Of a stretch of 64,000 bases of DNA, positions 1-8,994 are shown in pieces. Under the pieces are notes generated by a model, which saw only the letters and a program-made list of their open reading frames with translations, was not told the origin of the DNA and searched no databases. How positions within the stretch are numbered: the first letter of the stretch is position 1; each line of letters starts with the position of its first letter. Source of the DNA: Kitasatospora acidiphila (GTDB taxonomy: Bacteria; Actinomycetota; Actinomycetes; Streptomycetales; Streptomycetaceae); NCBI RefSeq assembly GCF_006636205.1, contig NZ_VIGB01000003.1:1798001-1862000 (forward strand). The letters are read 5' to 3'. Position numbers and translations under genes: made by a program.

Positions 1-1
1 C

Positions 2-1329
2 GCGCCTGGGTTCACCCGGTGGCTTGAGCAGATTCACAGCATCGGCGGGTGCGCGCAGCCGGTGTACCTGTCCGGCCACACCACGAGGGTGGATGCCGCG
101 ACGGGTGAGATCCTGTCCGCCTACTCCACTGCAGGTGAACCGGGCGAGCGGCTTGCGGTGCGCTGCGGTAACCGCCGTGCCCGTCGCTGCCCCACCTGCT
201 CCCGGCTCTACCAGGGAGACACCTTCTACCTCGTGCGCGCGGGACTGAGTGGCGGCAAGGGCCTGCCTGACAGTGTGGCCGGGCACACGAGATTGTTCGT
301 GACGCTAACTGCCCCGTCCTTTGGCCGGGTCCACCGCGCGACCTCTGATGGCCGGGCATGCCGCCCGCAGCGACGGACTGCGATATGTCCGCACGGTCGT
401 ACTACCAACTGCCAAGCGATCCATGACCCGGATGATGCGCTGGTCGGCTCGCCTCTGTGCCCGGCTTGCTACGACTACACGGGTCAGGTGCTGTGGCACG
501 CTCACGCCGGGCGGCTGTGGAACCGCTTCACCGATCAGACCCGCCGGGCTGTGGCCACTGCGGCCGGTCTGCCCCGAAGTCGGCTGCGCGAGCACGTGAT
601 CGTCTCGTTCGCCAAGGTGGCCGAGTACCAGAAGCGCGGCGCGGTTCACTTCCATGCCGTCGTGCGTCTGGATGGGCCGGACGGTCCTGCCTCGGCTCCG
701 CCCGCCTGGGCGTCCGCGTTGCTGCTGGAGCATTGTGTCCGGCATGCTGCTGCGGCTGTGTGGGTGGAGGCTCCGCCGTCGGCCGCCTATGGGGATGTGG
801 TCCTGCGCTGGGGCGAGCAACTGGATGTGCGGCCCATCGGGGCGTTCCCGGACGGTCAAGCGCTGCGGGATGACGCGGTGGCAGGGTACGTCGCCAAGTA
901 CGTGACCAAGAGCGCCGAATTAGCCGGGGCGGTGGACTACCCGATCACGTCGGCCGGTGAGATCGCGCACTTGGCCGTGTCCGGGCATGTGCGGGCTCTG
1001 ATCGGTATGTGCTGGCGCCTGGGCGGCTTGGCGGAGTTGGAACACCTGCGGCTGCGCGCGTGGGCTCACATGCTCGGCTACGGGGGCCACTGCCTGACCA
1101 AGTCGGTTGCCTACTCGACGACTTACGGTGAGCTTCGAGCCGCCAGGGCCGGCACCGCTCGGCCGAGTTGCCCGCCGGCGTGGAGGTCGTCACCGATGGG
1201 GCCTGGCGGTACGTGGGACGCGGCTACACGCCGGGTGAGGCGCTGTTCGCGCGTGGCGTCGCCGAGGACAACGCCACCAATCGCGAGATCGCACGGTGGG
1301 AAATGGGCACGGACGGGGGGTCGCGATGA
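2..1329 (+). pseudogene. repSA: RepSA-like replication initiator, 5'-partial and frameshifted
   Basis: Replication initiator of the RepSA type carried by AICEs such as pSAM2; it would nick the element's origin for rolling-circle-type replication. The frame is already open at base 2, so the gene starts left of the window and the GTG at 62 is internal. Visible are two Cys clusters (CGNRRARRCPTC; CPHG...CPAC), a His pair (VHFHAVV, bases about 640-660) and a Tyr/Lys motif (GYVAKYVTKS, about 882-910), as expected for HUH-type Rep proteins. After RAARA (about base 1150) the family-like sequence continues one frame back (GAWRYVGRGYTPGEA) and stops at 1329, while the original frame runs on as unrelated sequence to 1465. 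One missing base near 1140-1155 explains this. It is either a broken gene or a consensus error. Confidence 0.8.
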
Positions 1330-1637
1330 CCGGAAGGTGGGGGCGCAGCATGTCGCAGACCTCGCCCGGCACGGCCTGGTCCATGGGTGGGTGGGTGGGG
1401 CGCGGCGAGTACCCCGAGGAGCTGACAGGGTGGCCCGGCTGGTGGGGGCTGAGCATGGACGCTGATACGACTGGGTGTGCGCCGACCACCACCACAGATG
1501 AACCGGACACCGAACGCCAGAGCCGCGCTTGGCACTTGGAACGCGTCTGTGCGCGATTCCCTCGCCGGATCAGCCCTGGCAGTGCGGAGCGACTGGCACG
1601 GCTACTGACACCGTGCGAGGAGAGCGCGAGCGACTGA
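1326..1637 (+). CDS. Small hypothetical protein of the integrative element
   Basis: 103 aa, not recognised. The ATG at 1326 overlaps the corrected repSA stop (ATGA, 1326-1329), which argues for translational coupling to the replication gene and supports the frameshift correction there. The N-terminal half is Trp/Gly-rich (GWVGRGEYPEELTGWPGWWG) and the C-terminal half is Arg-rich and probably helical. In pSAM2-like elements small excisionase or accessory genes sit between rep and int. This protein shows no clear helix-turn-helix, so an Xis role is only a possibility. It converges on the integrase gene across a strong hairpin. Confidence 0.55.
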   Translation: MTGRWGRSMSQTSPGTAWSMGGWVGRGEYPEELTGWPGWWGLSMDADTTGCAPTTTTDEPDTERQSRAWHLERVCARFPRRISPGSAERLARLLTPCEESASD

Positions 1638-1644
1638 CGGCCGG

Positions 1645-1681
1645 GCCGGTTGGGACCCTTCTCCGAGGGATCCCAACCGGC
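1645..1681. terminator. Bidirectional hairpin terminator between small ORF and integrase
   Basis: A perfect 11-bp inverted repeat, GCCGGTTGGGA (1645-1655) and TCCCAACCGGC (1671-1681), extends inward with CCCT/AGGG. It lies between convergent genes ending at 1637 (+) and 1692 (-). There is no clear T-tract, as is common in high-GC genomes. Confidence 0.7.
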
Positions 1682-1691
1682 TCCCGTGTGT

Positions 1692-3197
1692 TCAGAGGAT
1701 GGGATTGGGCTCGATCTCCACCCGACCGTAGTCGAATGCCCGACCGCGAGAGCTCGAAGCATCGATGATCACTGCCGAGAACAGGAACCGCATGACCGAG
1801 TTCATCCGCTGGTAGTTCTTGGCGTCCTCAAGGGCCTTCCAACTGCGTTCGGCGTGAGGACCGATCAGCCCTTCAAGCACTTCAACCACTGGCCGAACGA
1901 TCAGCTTCTTCTGCAGTGCCGCGATGCGGTCCTCAACGGTCTTGCGCATGGCTCGGTACTCACGCGTGGTCAGCTCCCGGGCCTCCCACATCTCCTTGAG
2001 TTCACTGAGCTCCTGACGGTCGGCCTCGATAGCAGCCTCGTCGGCCGGGGACAGTGCGGCTGACGCAGTGTTGCCTGTCACGTCCAACCGCTCAAGGATC
2101 TTGATAGCGGCATCCCTCACGAAGCTCTCCAGGGTGGGAGCCGACACCTTCCGGCCGCACGATGCCGAGTCCGTCCGCTGGCTGCGTCCGCAGAGGTAAC
2201 TGCCATCAGAGCCTGCCATCCGGATGCCGCACCGCTTGCAGACCACCAGTCCGCGCAGGAGATAGAACCGGTCTGGCTGCTTGTTCTCGCTCGTCGGCTC
2301 GGCCGCTGCCCGATAGGAACGCCGGTCACGCACCTCGTCCCAGAGCCCTCGCGCGATGATGGCAGGCCACTCGCCCGCGCCGATCTCTTCTCCCCGGAAG
2401 ATCCGGATCCCCGCCACGTGCGGGTTGTCCAGCAAGGCACGCACGGTGTGCGGGTTCCACTCCTTGCCGAGCGCCGTACGCTCCTCCCGCCTGTTCAGAT
2501 CGTTGGCGATCTTCTGGGGCGTGTCGCCCTCCAGGAACCTCGTGAACACCTCCCGAACAATGATCGCCTCATTCGGAACGATCTCCATGCCGGACGTGGC
2601 GTAGCCATACCTGCGCTTCCCGCCGTGTGGAAGACCGTCCCTGGCGCGATCAACCATCGTGTCTAACAAGCGACGTGACGTGTCGTCACTAGAACGGCAT
2701 GCGTGGGCTACCTCGATGCGCAGAAAGAAGCGGTCATCCGGGTCAGCGAGGTTCCGCCGGTTCGCCTGCCCGTGCAGCGTGATGTCGTGATCATCAGAGA
2801 CCTGCAAGAGCTCTTCAAGGTCGTGTGGCTGCCGCATGAGTCGATCAGGGTGGTACGTGATGATGTGGCGAACGCGCCCCGCGCGGACAGCCGTGAGAAG
2901 ACCGTCCCAACCGGGTCGCTTGCGGTTACGCTTCCAAGCTGACCGGTTGTTGTCCACGAACACAAGATCGCTGGCAACCAGCACACCCAGGCGCTCCGCG
3001 ATGTCCCGGCAGATACGTTCCTGACGGTCGACGCCGGTCTGATCGTCGTCGCTGACATGGGAGATGCGGCAGTAGAGTGCGGCAGGCTCTCCGGTCCAGT
3101 CGGCACGGGAGTGCCCTCGCTGACGAGGTACAACGAACTTCGCTAGTCGGCGCTCTCGCTCCGGCTGACGGTCTGTCTGGTGCTCCCCTAAGTCCAT
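1692..3197 (-). CDS. int: Large serine recombinase (site-specific integrase)
   Basis: 501 aa, normal length for a large serine integrase. The N-terminal resolvase domain (about residues 38-180) has the catalytic Ser46 in the motif YCRIS, followed by the Arg-rich active-site region. A recombinase domain (about 195-300, GGKRRYGY) and a zinc ribbon (about 320-355, CKRCG ... CGRS ... CGRK) follow. The C-terminal third contains a Glu/Arg-rich coiled coil (about 390-445) and ends EIEPNPIL. It would integrate and excise the element between attP and attB. It lies on the same strand as, and 9 bp downstream of, the truncated permease ORF, so it can be read from the chromosomal marR-ABC operon. The start at 3197 has no good Shine-Dalgarno sequence, and a downstream start is possible. 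Confidence 0.93.
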   Translation of the reverse strand: MDLGEHQTDRQPERERRLAKFVVPRQRGHSRADWTGEPAALYCRISHVSDDDQTGVDRQERICRDIAERLGVLVASDLVFVDNNRSAWKRNRKRPGWDGLLTAVRAGRVRHIITYHPDRLMRQPHDLEELLQVSDDHDITLHGQANRRNLADPDDRFFLRIEVAHACRSSDDTSRRLLDTMVDRARDGLPHGGKRRYGYATSGMEIVPNEAIIVREVFTRFLEGDTPQKIANDLNRREERTALGKEWNPHTVRALLDNPHVAGIRIFRGEEIGAGEWPAIIARGLWDEVRDRRSYRAAAEPTSENKQPDRFYLLRGLVVCKRCGIRMAGSDGSYLCGRSQRTDSASCGRKVSAPTLESFVRDAAIKILERLDVTGNTASAALSPADEAAIEADRQELSELKEMWEARELTTREYRAMRKTVEDRIAALQKKLIVRPVVEVLEGLIGPHAERSWKALEDAKNYQRMNSVMRFLFSAVIIDASSSRGRAFDYGRVEIEPNPIL

Positions 3198-3230
3198 GCA
3201 AATAGCTTATGGGTGAGGCATGGCCTGGCC
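3198..3230. other. Probable attachment-site junction (attL or attR)
   Basis: Between the integrase start (3197) and the point where the permease stops resembling its family (after GIGQAM, about 3219-3225). DrrB-type permeases normally continue after a GIGQA motif with a further membrane segment; here the reading frame ends PHP-stop. The core is therefore likely to lie in or next to CAGGCCATGCC (minus strand, about 3217-3227). This position is inferred from gene disruption, since the second junction is outside the window. Confidence 0.55.
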
Positions 3231-3947
3231 GATGCCCATCAGCCGGTCGCGGGTGAGCACGATGCCCGCGATGGTCATCGACAGGCAGGAGAAGAAGGCC
3301 GAGCCGAGCAGCACCACCACCGCGACACCCAGCAGCCGCACCGGGTTCCAGGTCATCGCGACGCCGAGCAGCGCGGCGATCAGCACCACCACGACGGCCT
3401 GGATCACCGCCTTGACCCCGGCGGCGAACGCCTTGCCGGTGACCAGTGCGGCGCGCGGTGTCGGGGTGACCAGCAGCTTGGTGAGCACCCCGGAGTCCCG
3501 CTCCCAGATGATCATGATGCCGTAGAAGATCGCGATGAACATCGCGGACTGGGCGATGATCCCGGGCGCCAGGTAGTCGAGGTAGGGGATGCCGCCGGTC
3601 GGTATCGCCTTCAGGCGGGTGAAGGTCTCACCGAAGATCAGCAGCCAGAGGGCGGGTTGGACGGCCCGGGTGTAGAGCTCGGTGCGGTCGTGGCGCAGCT
3701 TCTGCAGCTCGACGGCGCACATCGCCAGCACCCGCGCCGGGACCAGCTGCCAGCCGGTCCTGGCGCGCGGCGGGACCAGCAGCAGGCCGAAGTCGCGCTC
3801 CGGCGCGGGGCCGGTGCCCGAGGCGGCGGCCGCTGCGGCGGCGTCCGTGGTCGCAGTCTCCGTCATGGTCGCGGCCTCGGCTGCATGTGCGCCTGCGCCT
3901 GCGGCCTCAGCCGACACGGGACGCGGTTCGGCGGGTACGGCGGACAT
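3207..3947 (-). pseudogene. ABC-2 type multidrug exporter permease (DrrB-like), 3'-truncated by the integrative element
   Basis: Membrane subunit of a DrrAB-like drug exporter. The ATG at 3947 has a strong Shine-Dalgarno sequence (GGAAGGAG); an upstream ATG at 3989 is weaker. The first 60 residues are Ala/Glu-rich and low complexity. The ABC-2 region then shows the typical RAVQPALWLLIFGE and LAPGIIAQSAMF stretches and about four membrane segments. The 246-aa frame ends at GIGQAMPHP. Family members continue for roughly 80-100 residues with one or two more membrane helices, so the protein is truncated. The start overlaps the 3' end of the ATPase gene by 41 bp. With the 3' part displaced, the exporter is probably inactive unless the element excises. 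Confidence 0.85.
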
Positions 3948-4806
3948 CGCTGAAGTCTCCTTCCGAGGCTTGACCGCGCGCCAGATCACGTCCGGCGAAG
4001 TGGCGGAAGACGTCGTCGAGGGTGGGGTCGGGGTGCTCCGGGGCCTGTTCGCGCACCCGGGCCTTCAACTCCGCCGGGGTGCCGAGGGCGCGGATCTTGC
4101 CGCGGTCCATCAGGCCGATCCGGTCGCAGTACTGGTCGGCCTCGTCCATGTAGTGGGTGGTGACCAGCACGGTCATGCCGGTCGCCCGCCGGACCGCCTC
4201 GATGCACTCCCAGACGCTGGTGCGGGCGATCGGGTCCAGGCCGATGGTGGGCTCGTCCAGCACCAGCAGGCGCGGCGCGCTGACCAGGGCCTGCGCCAGT
4301 TCGAGGCGGCGGACCATGCCGCCGGAGTAGGTGCCGCACATCCGGTCGGCGGCCTCGGTCAGGTCGACCGCGGCCAGCGCCTGGGCCACGCGCGCGGCCC
4401 GTTCGGCGTGCGGCACGTCGAAGACCCGGGCGAACAGGGCGACGTTCTCCCGACCCGTCAACCCCGACTCGGCGGACAGCTGCTGGGGCACGTACCCGAG
4501 CAGTCGGCGGACCTGCATCTGGCGGCGCGCGGTGTCGTGCCCGAAGACCCGGACCATGCCGCTGGGCACCGGGAGCAGCGTGGTGATGGCCCGGATGGTC
4601 GTGGTCTTGCCGGCGCCGTTGGGCCCGAGCAGGCCGAAGACCTCGCCGGTGCGGACGGTGAGGTCCACACCGTCCACCGCCTTGGCGCCCTTGCCGCGGC
4701 CCCGGTGGAACGAGTACTCCAGGCCGCGGCAGACCACCGCGTCGGCCCCGGGGGCGGGGGCGGTGTCCGAGGCGGCCGCAGCGGTCGCGTTCTCGGTGCT
4801 GGTCAT
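3907..4806 (-). CDS. ABC transporter ATP-binding protein (DrrA-like)
   Basis: ATPase subunit of a daunorubicin-resistance-type drug exporter. It has Walker A GPNGAGKTTT, Q-loop VPQQLS, signature YSGGMVRRLELA (a DrrA-type SGGM), Walker B LLVLDEPTIGLD and H-loop VTTHYM, about 299 aa in all, followed by the DrrA-typical C-terminal segment HPDPTLDDVFRHFAGRD. The gene starts inside the stop of the marR gene (ATGA, 4803-4806) and overlaps the permease, so the three genes form one translationally coupled unit. The ATPase itself is intact; its membrane partner is not. Confidence 0.93.
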   Translation of the reverse strand: MTSTENATAAAASDTAPAPGADAVVCRGLEYSFHRGRGKGAKAVDGVDLTVRTGEVFGLLGPNGAGKTTTIRAITTLLPVPSGMVRVFGHDTARRQMQVRRLLGYVPQQLSAESGLTGRENVALFARVFDVPHAERAARVAQALAAVDLTEAADRMCGTYSGGMVRRLELAQALVSAPRLLVLDEPTIGLDPIARTSVWECIEAVRRATGMTVLVTTHYMDEADQYCDRIGLMDRGKIRALGTPAELKARVREQAPEHPDPTLDDVFRHFAGRDLARGQASEGDFSDVRRTRRTASRVG

Positions 4807-5291
4807 CGCTCGTCCTCCCCCAGTTGGGCCCGCAGGCCGTTGGCGACGCCGCGCAGCGCGGGCAGCGCGGCGGCGAGCGCCGCCTGATCGGCAGCGGGCA
4901 GGTCGGCCACCACGGCCTCGAACAGCGCCGCGCGCCTGGCTCGCCAGGCACCGATCCGCTCGACCGCCTCGTCGGTGGCGAACAGCCGGGCGGCCCGGCG
5001 GTCGGCCGGGTCGACCTGGCGGTGGAGCAGACCCTGCGTGACCAGCTGGTTGACCAGGGTGGAGACCGAGTTCCCGGCGAGGCAGAGCTCCTTGGCGGCG
5101 TCCGAGACCCGCAGCCCCGGGCTGTCCATCACCAGCCGGAGCAGCTCGACATGGGCACCGCGCAACCGCGGCTCGGTCTGCCCCTGGCGCAGCTTGCGCC
5201 GCACCAGGCGCTGTATGCCGACGAGCAGCGCGCTGAAGTCGTCGGCCAGCTCCATGTCAGGCCGGGCGGACGCGGCGCGAGGAGTAGTCAT
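4803..5291 (-). CDS. MarR family transcriptional regulator
   Basis: 162-aa winged-helix repressor with the MarR core: helix-turn-helix LRVSDAAKELCLAGNSVSTL, the recognition-helix segment LVNQLVTQGLL and the wing residues DPADRR. It heads the operon with the DrrAB-like exporter and presumably senses a drug that the exporter removes. A 30-bp imperfect palindrome begins 5 bp upstream of the start codon and is the obvious operator. With so short a leader and no Shine-Dalgarno sequence, a leaderless transcript is possible. The second Met (MELADD) is an alternative start but has no ribosome site either. Confidence 0.9.
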   Translation of the reverse strand: MTTPRAASARPDMELADDFSALLVGIQRLVRRKLRQGQTEPRLRGAHVELLRLVMDSPGLRVSDAAKELCLAGNSVSTLVNQLVTQGLLHRQVDPADRRAARLFATDEAVERIGAWRARRAALFEAVVADLPAADQAALAAALPALRGVANGLRAQLGEDER

Positions 5292-5295
5292 ATCT

Positions 5296-5325
5296 ACAGT
5301 TTATCTCTCAGTGAGAGGTAACTGT
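5296..5325. promoter_or_regulatory. Palindromic operator for the MarR repressor
   Basis: ACAGTTTATCTCTCA (5296-5310) is mirrored by GTGAGAGGTAACTGT (5311-5325), an imperfect 30-bp inverted repeat with 15-bp arms. It lies immediately upstream of the marR start, where an autorepressor would block transcription. The assignment is inferred from position and symmetry. Confidence 0.65.
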
Positions 5326-5379
5326 CCAGAGCACGCCCCGCACGAAGACCCCAGGCCGTTCACCTGGACCAGGACCGGC

Positions 5380-5775
5380 TCAGCTGCGGAGTGGATGCCC
5401 GGTGGTCGCGTCCACGTGCGCGGGGACCTCCTCGTGGCGGTCGCCGACCGTCGGGGTGCCCGCGGGCTCGAACATCAGGATGGCGGCACCGGCGGCGGAG
5501 GCGGGCTTGTGCTCCGTGCCCCGGGGAACGGTGTAGACCGAGCCCCGGGGCAGGTGCACCGTGCGTTCGCCCGCCGGCCCGCGCAGCGAGATGGCCAGCT
5601 CGCCCTCCAGCACCAGGAAGAACTCGTCGGTGTCGTCATGGACGTGCCAGATGTGCTCGCCCCGGACCTTGGCGATGCGCACGTCGTAGTCGTTGACGCT
5701 GGTAACGATGCGCGGGCTCCACAGGGCGTCGAAGGAGGCCAGGGCGGTGTCGAGAGAGATGGGTTCGTCAGTCAT
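5380..5775 (-). CDS. Cupin domain protein
   Basis: 131-aa single-domain cupin. The first metal motif is present (HVHDDTDEFFLVLEGE, with His, His and Glu ligands) and the second follows as LPRGSVYTVPRGTEHKP. The fold could be an enzyme or a sugar/small-molecule binding protein; no substrate can be read from sequence. It is divergent from the AraC-type regulator gene at 5828, with only 52 bp between the starts, so that regulator probably controls it. Confidence 0.85.
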   Translation of the reverse strand: MTDEPISLDTALASFDALWSPRIVTSVNDYDVRIAKVRGEHIWHVHDDTDEFFLVLEGELAISLRGPAGERTVHLPRGSVYTVPRGTEHKPASAAGAAILMFEPAGTPTVGDRHEEVPAHVDATTGHPLRS

Positions 5776-5827
5776 GAGTGGATCATCGCGGCTTGGTCCC
5801 GGCCCGAACGAGTGCTAGGAATCGCAC

Positions 5828-6820
5828 ATGTCGCAAGAATCCTCGCAGCGGCGCCCGGCCGCCGGCCCGCACCGGGTCGTGGTGATCGTGGACCAGAACT
5901 CGAATCCGTTCGAACTCGGCTGCGCGACCGAGGTGTTCGGCCTGCGCAGGCCCGAACTCGGCCGCGAGCTGTACGACTTCCGGCTCTGCTCGCCGGAGCC
6001 GACCACCCTGATGCGGGACGGCTTCTTCACCCTCGGCGGGGTCGCCGACCTGGCGGCGGCCGACACCGCGGACACCCTGATCGTCCCGAACCGGCCCGAC
6101 ACCGAGGTGCCCCGCCGCCCGGCCGTGCTGGACGCCGTCCGCCGCGCGCACGCCCGCGGCGCACGCCTGGTGGGCTTCTGCAGCGGCGCCTTCACCCTCG
6201 CCGAGGCCGGAGTGCTCGACGGGCGCCGGGCGACCGCGCACTGGCAGTGGGCCGACGCCTTCCGGGCCCGCTTCCCGACCGTCCGGTTGGCGGAGGACGT
6301 GCTCTTCGTCGACGACGGCGACATCCTCACGGCAGCCGGCAGCGCGGCCGCACTCGACCTCGGGCTGCACCTGGTGCGCCGCGACCACGGTGCCGAGATC
6401 GCCAACGCCGTCAGCCGGCGGCTGGTCTTCGCCGCCCACCGGGACGGCGGGCAGCGGCAGTTCATCCAGCGCCCGGTGCCGGACACCCCGGACGAGTCCC
6501 TCGCCCCGGTGCTCGCCTGGACCGAGGAGCGCCTGCACCTGCCGCTGACCGTCGCCGACCTGGCAGCCCGCGCCCGGGTCAGCCCCGCGACCCTGCACCG
6601 GCGCTTCCGGGCCCAGCTGGGCACCACCCCGCTGGCCTGGCTCAACCGCGAACGCCTCTCGCTGGCCTGCCGGTTGATCGAGCGCGGCGAGGCGCGAATG
6701 GAGGTCGTCGCGCGCCGCAGCGGCCTCGGCACCGCCGCCAACCTGCGCATCCTGATGCGCCGGGAGACCGGCCTGGCCCCCTCGGCCTACCGGCGGCGTT
6801 TCGGCCCGGGACCCAGGTAG
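5828..6820 (+). CDS. AraC family regulator with DJ-1/PfpI-like (GATase1) domain
   Basis: 330 aa. Residues about 18-185 form the GATase1/DJ-1-like domain, with a conserved nucleophile-elbow cysteine in GFCSGAFTLAEAG. Residues about 225-325 are an AraC helix-turn-helix pair (LTVADLAARARVSPATLHRR; second half ending LAPSAYRRRF). This FtrA/CdhR/GlxA-like architecture usually activates a neighbouring catabolic or efflux gene in response to a small metabolite. The divergent cupin gene is the most likely target. The Cys is retained, but catalysis is not required in this family. Confidence 0.92.
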   Translation: MSQESSQRRPAAGPHRVVVIVDQNSNPFELGCATEVFGLRRPELGRELYDFRLCSPEPTTLMRDGFFTLGGVADLAAADTADTLIVPNRPDTEVPRRPAVLDAVRRAHARGARLVGFCSGAFTLAEAGVLDGRRATAHWQWADAFRARFPTVRLAEDVLFVDDGDILTAAGSAAALDLGLHLVRRDHGAEIANAVSRRLVFAAHRDGGQRQFIQRPVPDTPDESLAPVLAWTEERLHLPLTVADLAARARVSPATLHRRFRAQLGTTPLAWLNRERLSLACRLIERGEARMEVVARRSGLGTAANLRILMRRETGLAPSAYRRRFGPGPR

Positions 6821-6877
6821 GCCACCCGGGCTCAGGTAGGCCACCCGGGGCCCCCGAGCCACCGGCGGCCGGGGGCC
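6814..6877. terminator. Direct repeat and GC hairpin after the AraC gene
   Basis: A 17-bp direct repeat, CAGGTAGGCCACCCGGG, occurs at 6814-6830 and 6833-6849; the first copy includes the AraC stop codon. A stem GGCCCCCG (6849-6856) / CGGGGGCC (6870-6877) follows. It probably terminates the AraC transcript. The window is so GC-rich that alternative pairings exist. Confidence 0.35.
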
Positions 6878-6970
6878 GGGGCCCAGGGTGAGTGACCCCG
6901 GGCCCCCTCGACGACATCGCCGAAGCCCTGCGCGGCGCTCAGCCTCGCGAGGCTATGACAGCGTCTGCGC

Positions 6971-7279
6971 TCAGACCTCTTCGACGTCCGTGAAGAGGAG
7001 CCGCACACCGCCGGTCGCCAACTCGCGGAGCTTGGCGACGAACGCCCCGGCCTCTTCGGTCGTCACGGCCCTGCTGGCCGCGTCGTAGTCGGTGAAGTAC
7101 AGGTCGAGCACGCGATAGGCCGGGGTCGGGCTGCCGTCCTCCTTCGGCCAGACCTTCGCGCTCTCGACCCGCTGGACTCCGGGGATCTTCTTCGCCAGCG
7201 CGATCTGGTCGTCGTGACCGGCCTCGAAGACGTCGGGGTCCTGCGGGTTCTCGAAGATTGCGGTGATCTTCGTGGTCAT
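6971..7279 (-). CDS. EthD family protein
   Basis: 102-aa dimeric alpha/beta-barrel (EthD-like) protein: it opens with KITAIFENPQDPDVFEAGH and has the internal Pro/Trp-containing segment VQRVESAKVW. Members act as small oxygenases, lyases or accessory factors; no catalytic role can be assigned here. The start has a good ribosome site (AAAGGA). It is the last gene of the leftward sugar-oxidation operon, 43 bp after the decarboxylase, so it probably acts on an intermediate of that pathway. Confidence 0.8.
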   Translation of the reverse strand: MTTKITAIFENPQDPDVFEAGHDDQIALAKKIPGVQRVESAKVWPKEDGSPTPAYRVLDLYFTDYDAASRAVTTEEAGAFVAKLRELATGGVRLLFTDVEEV

Positions 7280-7322
7280 GGTTCTCGTCCTTTCTCCGGT
7301 GTTGCCCTCGATGTTCGTCCTG

Positions 7323-8980
7323 CTACCGGGTCTTCCAATTCGCGTTGTCAGGGATCGACTTGTCGGGCACCCGGACCTGGATGATGGACGGGCTGCTCGC
7401 GTTCTTCAGAGCAGCCGTCACGGCATCGTCCAGTTCCCCGTACGTGCTGACTTCCCACCCCTGGCAACCGAACACCTCCGACAACTTGCTGTAGTTCCAC
7501 CGGTGCAGGACGCATGGCCGGTAGAACGACTTGTCGGTGTGGAAGACCGATGAATCGGCGAGCCACTGCTCCACGCCGTAGACGCCGTTGTCGATGACGA
7601 AGATGATCGGGTTGAGTCCGAAGCGGGTCTGCGTCGAGAGGCACTGGGCGGTCATCTGGAAGCCGCCGTCACCCGAGAAGACCATGACCCGCTGATCGTC
7701 CCTCTTCGCCAGGCAGAGACCGGTCGCGGCCGCCGCGATGTAACCGATCGACGAGTAGGACGACTGAACGATGAACCCGCCCGGAGCGGGCACATCGAGC
7801 AGCAGACTGCCGAAGTAGTTCATGCTCGCGTCACTGCCGACGATGGTGTCCCGATCGATGTACTGCTGCACGAAGTTGTAGAACCCCTGATACGTGATCA
7901 CCTCGGTCGAGCCCACCGCCGACACGCTCCGGGCCGGCCCTTGGGCCGTTTCCGCGCGTTGGGCGCGAGCTGCTTCGCCGCGAGGATCCCGTCGATCAGG
8001 TGCTCCAGCGCGACCTGCCCGCCGAAGTAGGTGCCGAGCTTGACCGCGTCCAGCGATGCGAATGCGGTCTTGTCGAAATCCGGGTTCCAGCCCAGCGAGT
8101 TGATGTCCGTCAGCCACACGCCGAGGGCCAGCACGAAGTCGGACGAATCGACCAACTCCGTGACGGCGGTTGCGGACGCCTGGCCGTCGAGCACTCCGAC
8201 GAACAGCGCATCGTCCTCGGAGAGGACGGCCTTGCTCAGGAGTTCCGTGACGAAGGGGATCTCCAGTTGCCGGATCAGCCTCAAGGCCTTCTCCTGGAGG
8301 CCGAGCCGGTCGATTTCCACACCGATCCAGATCAGTGGGTTCTCGGCGCTTTCGAGCTTGGCGCAGATCTTCTCGACCGACTCTTCCAGGCTGGTCTGGT
8401 CCGACAGGATCCTGGCCGGCGTCAGCACGCCCTGGGGTGGCTCGCACTCCAAGTCGACCATGTCCTGGAGGAGTTCGAGGTATACCGGGCGCCGTTCGCT
8501 GATGCAACGGGTCAGTGCGTAATCGATCAGCATCGGTGCGAGGTCGGGATTCTCGATCCGGACGGCCGCGACCGTGATGTGCTCGAACGACTGGAGGTCC
8601 GTTTCGCGCCCGCTGATGAAGTGGTGGGCGCTGAACCCGGTCTGCTCGAAGGTCAGGGTCTTCTTGATGCTCGGCGTGCCGTTGATCAGCACGATCGGCA
8701 CCTTCTCGACGTAGGCACCGGCGACGGCGTTCACGGCACACAGCGCACCTGCGGAGTAGGTGACGCAGAGGGCTCCGATGCCCTTCAGTCTCGCGTAGCC
8801 GTCCGCCGCGTAGCCGGCGTTCACCTCGTTGACTTCTTCGACGATTTCGATGCTGCTCGGTGTGACGTACTGGTTCAACCACTCGATCGAATAGTCACCC
8901 GCGATGGCGAACAGGTGCTCCAGGCCCAGCTGGTGGAGCCGGTCCACCAGGTACTGCCCCACCGAGTAGCGCTTGTTCAT
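7323..8980 (-). pseudogene. TPP-dependent 2-keto-acid decarboxylase (PDC/IPDC type), frameshifted
   Basis: Pyruvate/indolepyruvate decarboxylase-family enzyme. The ATG at 8980 follows GGAGG. The first frame (to about 7940) covers the PYR domain with the cofactor Glu in EEVNEVNAGYAADGYAR and the central domain. After LAPNARKRPKG the frame changes, and the PP domain continues in another frame (SVSAVGSTEVITYQGF ...) with the TPP motif GDGGFQMTAQ ... FVIDNGVYGVEQ, ending at 7323. The step corresponds to one missing base in a GGCCGGCCC-type run near 7937-7945. With the base restored the protein would be about 550 aa, a normal PDC length. It is either a consensus error or a recent inactivation. The substrate is unknown. 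Confidence 0.85.
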
Positions 8981-8994
8981 GGTGGCCTCCGTCA

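Larger units (their letters stand above)
1..3206. mobile_element. Right-hand end of an integrative element (AICE-like) inserted in an ABC permease gene
   Basis: This block holds a RepSA-type replication initiator, a small coupled ORF and a large serine integrase. That gene set is typical of actinomycete integrative and conjugative elements. The integrase lies directly against the chromosomal junction, as usual for such elements. The neighbouring permease gene loses its 3' end exactly at this point, which marks the boundary. The rest of the element (transfer genes, other att site) must lie left of base 1. The exact core site cannot be set without the other junction; it most likely lies within about 3200-3230. 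Confidence 0.75.

Noticed and set aside
1330..1465. C-terminal 45 codons of the unshifted rep frame
   Set aside because: They do not resemble RepSA; the family sequence ends at 1329 in another frame and a coupled ATG starts at 1326.
4975..6891. 638-codon open frame on the plus strand
   Set aside because: Crosses marR, the cupin and the AraC gene in a wrong frame; Arg/Pro/Gly-rich without motifs.
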